Below are positions 56,886 to 64,000 of a DNA stretch of 64,000 nucleotides, in pieces. A program made the position numbers and the translations under genes. How positions within the stretch are numbered: position 1 is the stretch's first letter; each line of letters begins with the position of its first letter. The stretch is from Vibrio europaeus. GTDB lineage: Bacteria; Pseudomonadota; Gammaproteobacteria; Enterobacterales; Vibrionaceae. The stretch covers positions 32,864-96,863 of the forward strand of contig NZ_LUAX01000006.1 of the NCBI RefSeq assembly GCF_001695575.1, read 5' to 3'. Below the pieces are notes generated by a model that saw nothing but the letters and a program-made list of their open reading frames with translations, was not told the DNA's origin and did not search any database.

Positions 56886-57356
56886 ATGACAGACGACGCT
56901 CAGCCACGATACTTTTACTTCGATGTGACGTACGCGGTGAGTACCCACGATTGGATCATTGAAAAATCAGGCGGTTTAACGGGTACAAAAGATATCGGTC
57001 AACTTGAAAGCCCATTGGAGCATATTCAAAACGACTGGTATTACCCTGAAATCGAAGACAAGCTGACGCACTTAGTGTTTTCCATCAACAAAAACCATGC
57101 CTTCAATGATGGCAATAAGCGCTCATCTCTGGCACTCGGAGCCTACTTTTTAGAGCTCAACGGATTTGACTACATCGTGCAGCATTTCGTTCGTGAAATG
57201 GAGAACATCGCCGTTTGGGTCGCCGATAACGTTATTGATAAAGAGCTACTGCATAAAATTATTAGCTCTATTCTGTATGAAGATGAGTACTCCATATCGT
57301 TGAAACTGGAAATTTATGAGGCCGTTCAACGAGCTGAGGAAAACAGGCAAAACTAG
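56886..57356 (+). CDS. Fic/Doc-family (death-on-curing type) protein
   Basis: 156 residues. The Fic core HAFNDGNKRSSLALGAYFLELNG (about 76-98) has the catalytic His and the D-G-N-K-R loop of Doc-like enzymes, which AMPylate or phosphorylate target proteins such as EF-Tu. It is last in the hsdRMS-RhuM-Fic operon. Whether it is a toxin, kept in check by the gene upstream or by active restriction, is unknown. Confidence 0.85.
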   Translation: MTDDAQPRYFYFDVTYAVSTHDWIIEKSGGLTGTKDIGQLESPLEHIQNDWYYPEIEDKLTHLVFSINKNHAFNDGNKRSSLALGAYFLELNGFDYIVQHFVREMENIAVWVADNVIDKELLHKIISSILYEDEYSISLKLEIYEAVQRAEENRQN

Positions 57357-57361
57357 CCAAA

Positions 57362-57400
57362 GTTATAGAGCCTCCTTAACCGGAGGCTCTATAACTTTTT
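57362..57400 (+). terminator. Terminator of the restriction operon
   Basis: The stem agagcctcc / ggaggctct with a short loop is followed by T-rich sequence just after the Fic/Doc stop. Confidence 0.85.
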
Positions 57401-57487
57401 AAGTGCACTAATCTAACCACAAAGTTGGTTTGAGTGATTAAGTCAAATTCATTCTTAGTCGATTAGTCGATAGTCCATAACAAGCTT

Positions 57488-57508
57488 CCCGTACCCCAAG
57501 CCGTACCC
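57488..57508 (+). repeat. Two 12-bp-spaced arm-like repeats at the right island end
   Basis: ccgtaccc occurs at about 57489 and 57501, 12 bp apart, in the same orientation as the three copies at 20442-20474. Located just inside attR. Confidence 0.65.
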
Positions 57509-57546
57509 AGAGCGATTTTTGCTACCATTAAAAGCCGTTTAAACCC

Positions 57547-58656
57547 TTATTTTATGCGATCTAGCAGCACGCCAGCTTCCATGTGGTGGGTGTATGGGAA
57601 CTGGTCGAATAGAGCAAAACGCGTCACTTTGTGAGTCTCGCACAGCACATCTAAGTTTTCTTTCAGCGTTTCTGGGTTGCACGAGATGTACATAATGCGC
57701 TTGTAGCCTTGCACCATCTTACAGGTATCGATATCCATACCTGAACGCGGTGGATCAACAAAAATCGTATTGCAGTTATAGCTCTTAAGATCGACACCCG
57801 CATCTTGCAGGCGACGGAACTCGCGCTTGCCTTCAATTGCTTCAGTAAACTCTTCTGCTGAAAGGCGTAGGATCTGCACGTTATCAATCTTGTTGGCTGC
57901 GATATTGTATTGCGCAGATACAACGGAAGGTTTCGCCAGCTCTGTTGCGAGTACGCGATCAAAGTTTTGTGCCAGAGCAAGCGAGAAGTTTCCGTTACCA
58001 CAATAAAGCTCAAGTAGATCGCCCGTGCTGTCTTGAGTGCAGTCTACTGCCCACTCAAGCATCTTCTCTGCAACCTTGCCATTTGGTTGGGTAAAACTGT
58101 TTTCTACTTGCTGGTAAATGTATGGCTTACCGTTAACATCGAGTTTCTCAATCACGTAGTCACGATCGAGAACAATCTTCATCTTGCGTGCGCGTCCGAT
58201 GATGTTGAGATTAAAGCCTTCATCATTCAAACGTTGTTTTAGCGCTTTCGCATTGTCAGTCCATTCCTCATCAAGCTGACGATGGTAAAGCAGCGACACT
58301 AAGATTTCTCCGCTTAGTGTTGAAAGGAAGTCAACTTGGAACAGCTTACGGCGCAATGAGTCATTGTCTTTCATTGCATCAACAAGCAATGGCATTAAGT
58401 CATTAATTAAACGGCTCGCCGTAGGGAACTGATCGACACGGTACTTCTCGCGAGTCTCTTGGTTGAACATGATGTAATAAAGGTCTTCACCTTCATGCCA
58501 AACGCGAAACTCTGCACGCATACGGTAGTGTTGCTCTGGAGATTCAAATACTTCCAACTCAGGTACTTGGTAAGGCGCGAACATCTCATTGAGACGGTCG
58601 ATCTTCTCAGCCAGTTGTTCTTGGTAGCGTTGCGGGTTTACATCAAGAGTCGCCAT
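57547..58656 (-). CDS. trmA: tRNA (uracil-54-C5)-methyltransferase TrmA, with island-supplied 3' end
   Basis: 369 residues; makes ribothymidine at U54 of tRNAs. SAM motif [16 protein letters not shown] (about 220), [10 protein letters not shown] (about 300) and the nucleophile Cys in YISCNPETL (about 325) are intact. The C-terminus [13 protein letters not shown] is encoded by DNA inside the island's att site; the original tail (LLERKA) is left at 20268. The gene remains functional in appearance. In vibrios and E. coli it neighbours yijD, now 37 kb away. Confidence 0.95.
   Translation of the reverse strand: MATLDVNPQRYQEQLAEKIDRLNEMFAPYQVPELEVFESPEQHYRMRAEFRVWHEGEDLYYIMFNQETREKYRVDQFPTASRLINDLMPLLVDAMKDNDSLRRKLFQVDFLSTLSGEILVSLLYHRQLDEEWTDNAKALKQRLNDEGFNLNIIGRARKMKIVLDRDYVIEKLDVNGKPYIYQQVENSFTQPNGKVAEKMLEWAVDCTQDSTGDLLELYCGNGNFSLALAQNFDRVLATELAKPSVVSAQYNIAANKIDNVQILRLSAEEFTEAIEGKREFRRLQDAGVDLKSYNCNTIFVDPPRSGMDIDTCKMVQGYKRIMYISCNPETLKENLDVLCETHKVTRFALFDQFPYTHHMEAGVLLDRIK
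57566..57591. other. Right attachment site (attR core) within trmA
   Basis: 26 bp, 24 identical to attL at 20287-20312, in the last codons of trmA. The trmA 3' end from here leftwards is island-borne. Confidence 0.8.
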
Positions 58657-58865
58657 GATTATTGCCTTAGGTTGGTACCTGTCGAGGTTGTATTTAATTT
58701 AAGAGCGCAGATTTTATTCAATCTCAGCGCTATGTCCAGTCTTGTCCCACCAATGCCTTAAAGATAGTGTGTAAATCGCACTTTGGTGGTGCAACTCGCT
58801 ATATCATATAGATATAAATCCCAAATATGCTCTGGACAAATAATCCATAGATTAATAACATCTGC

Positions 58866-59055
58866 GCCTAGCTGGTGCTTTCTAGATGTATAGATGGCTG
58901 AAAAGGGAATCTGGTGTAAATCCAGAACTGACGCGCAGCGGTAAAAGAGAACGAAAACTCAAATGACACTGCATAGAGGACTATGTGGGAAGTCGAGTGA
59001 GTAGGTGGCAATGCCGAGCTCTTAAGTCCGAAGACCTGCCAGCAGCTGAGCAGTG
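58866..59055 (+). ncRNA. Cobalamin riboswitch upstream of btuB
   Basis: The conserved core GGGAATCTGGTGTAAATCC (about 58905-58923), the GAACTGACGCGCAGCGGTAA block, and the B12-box-like gtccgaagacctgcc (59026-59040) occur in the right order and spacing, just before btuB on the same strand. Adenosylcobalamin binding would hide the btuB ribosome site. Confidence 0.92.
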
Positions 59056-59112
59056 GTACTGGAAGCAAGCGCTCCATGCTCGGTAGGACTTACGCGATTT
59101 AGGATTATAAAA

Positions 59113-60936
59113 ATGAACCGATCTATTCTAGCGATTGCCGTGGCATCGCTACTTCCGCACGCCTCCCTTTCTTACGCCCAAGAAGCATCTTCTGATGAAA
59201 CTATGGTGGTCACTGCAAACCGCTTTGAGCAGTCAGCAGACTCAGTACTTGCACCTGTGAGTGTTGTGACACGTGAAGATATTGAGAAGATGCAGGCGCA
59301 AAGCGCGCTCGATGTACTTAAGACTCTTCCAGGTGTTGAGCTGAGCTACCAAGGTACTAAAGCGAACACTAACTCTATCTTTATCCGTGGTACTTCTTCT
59401 CGTCATACCTTAGTTCTGGTTGATGGAGTGCGTATTAACTCTGCGACTGCCGGCGGTGCCTCAGTTGGTCTTATTCCTGTCAATGCCATTGAGAAAATTG
59501 AAGTGGTACGCGGTCCTCGCGCTGCAGTCTATGGTTCTGACGCACTTGGTGGCGTAATTAGCATCACCACTAAGCCTAAGTCAGGCAGCGTGCATGAAGC
59601 GAAAGCAACATTTGGTTCAAATAGCTACGCTCAACAAAGCTGGCGATCGGTTGGTGATATTTCTGAGAAGACGAAAGGTAGCTTCTTTGTAAATAATGAA
59701 AAGAGTAAAGGCTACAAGGTATCAAGCTCTGCCCCTGATAGTGATAGACATGGTTTTGATGCTCAGACTATTCTTGGCAGCCTGACCCATACTTATTCTT
59801 CTTCTGTTGAACTATTCTTTACTGGTTATTATCAGCAAGGCTTGGTTGAGTATGCTGGGTTTAGCAGCAAGTCTGAATCAGACCGAGAAAACTACACCTT
59901 TGCTGGTGGTGTAAATTACTCGTCTGAGAATTGGTTGTCTCAGCTTCAGTTAAGTACTGACAAAGGTTACTCCGCTGATGGTAAGGCTGATGGTGGCGCA
60001 TCTGGCAAAGCGTCAATTACGACTAAACGTAACAGCGCATCTTGGGTCAATACTTATACTGGGCTAGAAAATAGCGCAATTAACCTGGGTGTCGACTATT
60101 ACCAAGAAAAAGCGCAACGTGGTGGCACAAACACCAGTGACTACAGTGACAATAAGAAAACCAATACTGGTGTGTTTATCACAGGCTTTACCCAACTTTC
60201 AGATCTAACGTTAGAAGCGAGCTTACGCAACGATAGAGATAGCGCATTTGGTAACCATACTACTTGGAATTTAGGTGCAGGCTATTCGCTTACTGAGGCA
60301 ATTGAACTAGTAGGTAGCTATGGCACAGCATTTAAAGCGCCGACATTTAATGACCTATACTATCCAACTAGCGGGAACCCTGACCTCAAACCAGAGACAT
60401 CAAAATCTCTTGAGTTTGGTGTAAAAGGCTACCATGAGCTTGTTGATTGGAGTGTGACAACATACCGTACCGATATCGAGGATATGATTGCTTGGGCTCC
60501 TATAGCTCCAGGTAGCAGCGTCTATAAGCCATCGAATGTTGAAAATGCCCAGATTAAAGGTATTGAACTGGAGCTTGGGTTTGAGACTGGCCCAATCAAC
60601 CATAAGTTGATTGGTGACTGGAAAGATCCGAAAGACACAAAGAAAAATACTCAGCTGATTCGCCGTGCGAAAGAAAACTATAAGTGGGTTGGAACTTACA
60701 GCGCTGATGCCGTTGATGTTTCACTTATCGCTAACTACGTAGGTAAGCGTTATGACTCTTCTCTATATGAGCTAGAGGCGTACTCAACTGCTGATGCTGC
60801 GGTTACTTACCGCGTGACGGACAAGTTTACAACGGGCTTACGTGTTAGCAATATGTTCGATAAAGGCTACGAAACGGCCAAAGGTTACCCTGCTGCAGAG
60901 CGTGAGTGGTACCTAAACGCATCCTACCAATTCTAA
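59113..60936 (+). CDS. btuB: TonB-dependent vitamin B12 outer-membrane receptor BtuB
   Basis: About 607 residues. Signal peptide (MNRSILAIAVASLLPHASLSYA), TonB box DETMVVTANRF (about 26), plug domain (LKTLPGVELSYQG, IEKIEVVRGPRAAVYGSDALGGVI) and a beta-barrel ending in YLNASYQF with the terminal aromatic residue. It takes up cobalamin using TonB energy. The frame extends 20 codons upstream into the riboswitch; ATG 59113 with AGGA is the real start. Next to trmA and murI as in E. coli. Confidence 0.94.
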   Translation: MNRSILAIAVASLLPHASLSYAQEASSDETMVVTANRFEQSADSVLAPVSVVTREDIEKMQAQSALDVLKTLPGVELSYQGTKANTNSIFIRGTSSRHTLVLVDGVRINSATAGGASVGLIPVNAIEKIEVVRGPRAAVYGSDALGGVISITTKPKSGSVHEAKATFGSNSYAQQSWRSVGDISEKTKGSFFVNNEKSKGYKVSSSAPDSDRHGFDAQTILGSLTHTYSSSVELFFTGYYQQGLVEYAGFSSKSESDRENYTFAGGVNYSSENWLSQLQLSTDKGYSADGKADGGASGKASITTKRNSASWVNTYTGLENSAINLGVDYYQEKAQRGGTNTSDYSDNKKTNTGVFITGFTQLSDLTLEASLRNDRDSAFGNHTTWNLGAGYSLTEAIELVGSYGTAFKAPTFNDLYYPTSGNPDLKPETSKSLEFGVKGYHELVDWSVTTYRTDIEDMIAWAPIAPGSSVYKPSNVENAQIKGIELELGFETGPINHKLIGDWKDPKDTKKNTQLIRRAKENYKWVGTYSADAVDVSLIANYVGKRYDSSLYELEAYSTADAAVTYRVTDKFTTGLRVSNMFDKGYETAKGYPAAEREWYLNASYQF

Positions 60937-60948
60937 CGAAAACTCTAA

Positions 60949-60971
60949 AAACCGCCTTCGGGCGGTTTTTA
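60949..60971 (+). terminator. Terminator after btuB
   Basis: The stem aaccgcc / ggcggtt with a ttcg loop is followed by TTTT. Confidence 0.88.
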
Positions 60972-60991
60972 TTTATCTATATAAGCAAACT

Positions 60992-61663
60992 ATGAAAAAG
61001 AACATCATTATTAGCTGGTCGAGCGGTAAAGATTCGACTTTGACCTTAGAAAGGTTGATTGAAAGCGAAGAGTATCAAGTGGTAGGGCTTTACACGACCT
61101 ATGTCAAAGATGAAGTCCCTTTCCAAGCGACTCCTGTTCCTGTGCTTGATATGCAGGCGGAGCTACTAGGGTTGCCGCTGATCAAGATAGAAATGCCGCA
61201 AGCTTTTCCACCCAATGAAGTTTATCAATCGACGATTATCAGGGCACTAAAAGAGAGCGGCCTTGCGATTGATGGTGTCGCGTTTGGCGATATGTTCTGT
61301 AATGGTATTGAAGCCTATCGTCGTAGCTTTATCGAGCCTGCCGGATGGGAGTGTGTGTTTCCTCTACTAGGGCAGCGAAGTGAAGACTTAGCACAAGAGA
61401 TCTTACAACGAGGAATTAAAACCTTGGTTGTGACAACAGATGGTAATGCATTAACGCCTGACTACTGTGGGCAGTGGTATAGCCAATCCTTCCTCGATAG
61501 CTTACCAAATGATGTTGACCTTTGTGGTGAAGATGGAGAGTTCCATACACTGGTAACAGAGACGCGCAGCTATAAAGGTAAGATTGAACTAAAGCTAACT
61601 CATCAGGAGCGAGGAGAGCGTTTTACTCATCAACGTTATCAAGCGCAATGTTTGCCAAAATAG
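60992..61663 (+). CDS. Dph6-like ATP pyrophosphatase (PP-loop)
   Basis: 223 residues. The PP-loop SWSSGKDSTLTLERL (about 9-23) and LPLIKIEMP, GVAFGDMFCNGIEAYRRSF and CGEDGEFHTLV place it in the diphthine-ammonia-ligase/MJ0570 family. Bacteria have no diphthamide, so the substrate is unknown. It lies between btuB and murI in a plus-strand row. Confidence 0.82.
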   Translation: MKKNIIISWSSGKDSTLTLERLIESEEYQVVGLYTTYVKDEVPFQATPVPVLDMQAELLGLPLIKIEMPQAFPPNEVYQSTIIRALKESGLAIDGVAFGDMFCNGIEAYRRSFIEPAGWECVFPLLGQRSEDLAQEILQRGIKTLVVTTDGNALTPDYCGQWYSQSFLDSLPNDVDLCGEDGEFHTLVTETRSYKGKIELKLTHQERGERFTHQRYQAQCLPK

Positions 61664-61709
61664 CCACAGCGAGTATCATTGCCAAGTCGTAAAGTAATGA
61701 GCAAATCAA

Positions 61710-62510
61710 GTGTCCCAGCAACAAGCAAAAATCTTAATCTTTGATTCTGGTGTCGGTGGTCTGTCTGTGTATAAGGAGATACAGGCAAAATTACCTCAGC
61801 TTGATTACCTCTATATCTTTGACAATGCTGCTTATCCTTATGGTGAGCTAGAACATGAGACGCTTATTGCTCGTGTAAATACGTTGGTTTCCTCTTTAGT
61901 TGAGCAGCATCAAATCGATTTGGTCGTGATTGCCTGCAATACTGCCAGTACCATTGTTCTACCCACGCTACGTGCCAAGCTATCAGTTCCAGTTGTTGGA
62001 GTGGTACCTGCCATTAAGCCCGCGTCGAGTCTTGCTAACAAAGCAGTTGGGCTGATTGCCACTCCCGCGACGATAACTCGTCCTTATACTCATGACCTGA
62101 TCCGTGATTTCTCGCAAAGTAAACCTGTTGAGCTACTAGGCTCCACCCGTTTGGTGGATATGGCTGAAGAAAAGCTGCGTGGTAAACCGATCGATCTCGC
62201 GGAATTAAAGCAAATTCTCATTCCAATCGACAATAAGGTTGATGTCGCTGTATTAGGCTGTACCCACTTCCCCCTGATTAAACGAGAAATACAGCAAGTG
62301 CTTTCTGGCAATGTGGCGCTGGTGGATTCTGGAGAGGCGATTGCCCGTCGAGTGATGGACTTGTTGAAAGATAAAGTGAGTGCAGGGTTAGATGGGAGCG
62401 GAACAAGAGAGATTTTCTCAAGTGCTCCCCCTTGGGAAGAGGGAGCGCTGAATATCGCATTACATGAACTTGGTTTTAGCCCTGTTCAATATTATCCGAT
62501 TGAGATTTAG
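61710..62510 (+). CDS. murI: Glutamate racemase MurI
   Basis: 266 residues; makes D-glutamate for peptidoglycan. The two catalytic Cys are in [13 protein letters not shown] (about residue 72) and LGCTHFPLI (about 183); the start [14 protein letters not shown] is diagnostic. Start is GTG at 61710. It precedes the rRNA operon, as in E. coli (murI next to rrnB). Its 3' end overlaps the convergent RRM gene by 35 bp. Confidence 0.95.
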   Translation: MSQQQAKILIFDSGVGGLSVYKEIQAKLPQLDYLYIFDNAAYPYGELEHETLIARVNTLVSSLVEQHQIDLVVIACNTASTIVLPTLRAKLSVPVVGVVPAIKPASSLANKAVGLIATPATITRPYTHDLIRDFSQSKPVELLGSTRLVDMAEEKLRGKPIDLAELKQILIPIDNKVDVAVLGCTHFPLIKREIQQVLSGNVALVDSGEAIARRVMDLLKDKVSAGLDGSGTREIFSSAPPWEEGALNIALHELGFSPVQYYPIEI

Positions 62511-62925
62511 GATCGTTAGCGATACGAACTTTCAATGTCCGCTGCATATAATCCTTTTCATTAAGTGCCTCTATAGCAGGTTGCGCATCCGCAGCGGCCA
62601 TCACAACAAAACCAAAGCCTCTTCTTTTACCTGTTCGTTTATCTTTCATTAAGCGAACAGCAAAAACGTCACCGTGTTTAGCAAACAGCTCTTTCACGTG
62701 AGATTCATTGGCCTTATAAGGCAAGTTACCTACATAAAGTGTTTTAGTTGATGGATCGTTTGATGGGTCTTGCTCAATATTGGTGTTGGAAAGTTTAAGA
62801 ATAAAAGCGGAAGCAAAAACACCCAGAACAAAACTTAAAGCAGGAGAGATTGCTACCTGCGAAAAGATGATTCCGCCCAAAACAGCTAAGGCGACAATCA
62901 TTAAGGTCGATTTGTTTGAACTCAT
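62476..62925 (-). CDS. RRM-type RNA-binding protein with N-terminal membrane segments
   Basis: About 149 residues: two hydrophobic helices (about 6-25 and 28-45) and an RRM domain with RNP2 LYVGNLP and RNP1 RGFGFVVM (about 105). RRM proteins are uncommon in bacteria; here one is anchored to the membrane. The ATG at 62925 is chosen over a TTG at 62937. Convergent with murI, overlapping its end. RNA targets unknown. Confidence 0.82.
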   Translation of the reverse strand: MSSNKSTLMIVALAVLGGIIFSQVAISPALSFVLGVFASAFILKLSNTNIEQDPSNDPSTKTLYVGNLPYKANESHVKELFAKHGDVFAVRLMKDKRTGKRRGFGFVVMAAADAQPAIEALNEKDYMQRTLKVRIANDPKSQSDNIEQG

Positions 62926-63115
62926 ATTGGAATACAACTTTTAGGTTTAAGAAAAAATAGGTCTACCGTTAACAAAATAGACACATGGATCTTACGTATA
63001 TGGTTGTAGTTTTTCCAACGTATTGGTGTGACATGACTCAAATGTTGAAATTTTATTCTATTTTCAGGGTTTTGATTTGTTTTTAACCAAACAGAAATTA
63101 ATTTCAAAAAAACAC

Positions 63116-63143
63116 TTGTCTTCCTCTCAGACCTCCCTATAAT
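63116..63143 (+). promoter_or_regulatory. rRNA operon promoter P1
   Basis: -35 TTGTCT (63116-63121), 16-bp spacer, -10 TATAAT (63138-63143), preceded by an A+T-rich UP-like element (about 63080-63110). Confidence 0.75.
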
Positions 63144-63220
63144 GCCGCCTCACCGACACTGAGTGAGACAAACATCACACGCCGAGTTGGAAAGAGAGAA
63201 AAGAAAGTTTGAAAAAATGC

Positions 63221-63248
63221 TTGACTCTCAAAACGGAAAGCGTAAGAT
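63221..63248 (+). promoter_or_regulatory. rRNA operon promoter P2
   Basis: -35 TTGACT (63221-63226), 16-bp spacer, -10 TAAGAT (63243-63248) and a C-rich discriminator (acgcacccc), typical of stringently controlled promoters. Confidence 0.75.
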
Positions 63249-63295
63249 ACGCACCCCTAACGACGCGGCGCTGAGCGCAACGGAAGTTAGAAAAA

Positions 63296-63303
63296 GCTCT
63301 TTA
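63296..63303 (+). promoter_or_regulatory. boxA antitermination site of the rRNA leader
   Basis: GCTCTTTA matches the boxA core bound by NusB/NusE. Confidence 0.7.
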
Positions 63304-63513
63304 AAAATATAGACCTATCAATCTGTGTGGGCACTCGTTGATGATAATCCAATTAGAAACTTCGGTTTCAAATTAGGTTTCAATGATACGAAGTGACCAT
63401 TGAATCTTCGGATTCAGCACAGTCAATTCATTATCGTTCTGTTGGAACGATAATAGCTTTAAAATTACATTAGTAGTTTTGAAGTCAGTATTCATTGAGC
63501 CGACCAAAATCTT

Positions 63514-64000
<487 letters not shown>

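Overview
The window is chromosomal DNA of a Vibrio-type gammaproteobacterium, probably the large chromosome. Three things point there: the housekeeping order (rsmD-ftsY-ftsE-ftsX-rpoH, glpE-glpG, ubiC-ubiA, plsB/dgkA, lexA-dinF, fabR-yijD, trmA, btuB, murI, rrn), the character of the proteins, and a Vibrio-like 16S start at the right edge. The species cannot be fixed from what is visible.

Layout. (1) 1-20255 is core genome: the end of a MarC-family gene, cell division and secretion genes (ftsY, ftsEX), heat-shock sigma factor rpoH, rhomboid protease glpG with glpE, ubiquinone genes ubiCA, glycerolipid genes plsB and dgkA, lexA with two SOS boxes, a dinF-type MATE exporter, the glutathione-dependent formaldehyde pair frmA-fghA, sthA, and fabR-yijD. 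(2) 20287-57591 is a genomic island of about 37 kb inserted in the 3' end of trmA. The displaced old trmA tail remains beside yijD, a 26-bp near-identical att core lies at each end, and a tyrosine integrase sits just inside the left end. (3) 57547-64000 returns to core genome: trmA, a cobalamin riboswitch with btuB, a Dph6-like ATP pyrophosphatase, murI, an RRM protein, and an rRNA operon promoter region with the first 487 nt of 16S rRNA.

The island is a mosaic. The left part has the integrase, an unknown gene, two YagK/YfjJ (inovirus Gp2-like) replication-type proteins, an AlpA regulator and a decayed RNase H gene. The middle (about 26.3-39.9 kb) is visibly richer in G+C and carries a dense signalling cassette. 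It comprises a REC-HDOD protein, a CheY-like receiver, a CheC-type phosphatase, a PAS kinase, a REC-(degenerate GGDEF)-EAL protein, a REC-(degenerate HD-GYP) protein, an HPt protein, a membrane HAMP kinase paired with a PhnD-like periplasmic binding protein, and an H-NOX haem sensor with its own soluble kinase. A lower-GC BLUF photoreceptor diverges from a fourth kinase next to it. All four kinases share the same H-box style (AHEINNP), so the arrangement looks like several inputs (NO/O2, periplasmic ligand, PAS ligand, blue light) converging on shared receivers that control cyclic-di-GMP. It resembles the H-NOX/HnoK-HnoB-HnoD network known from Shewanella, but with more inputs.

The right part of the island holds decayed DNA: a group II intron tail, a broken membrane-protein gene and an Aer/MCP-CZB chemoreceptor with an amber stop. 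After that come a leftward RadC-DUF2787-lipoprotein-WYL block and a rightward type I restriction-modification operon (regulator, hsdR, hsdM, hsdS) ending in a RhuM-like/Fic-Doc pair. The island thus combines defence functions with a sensory cassette that may control lifestyle.
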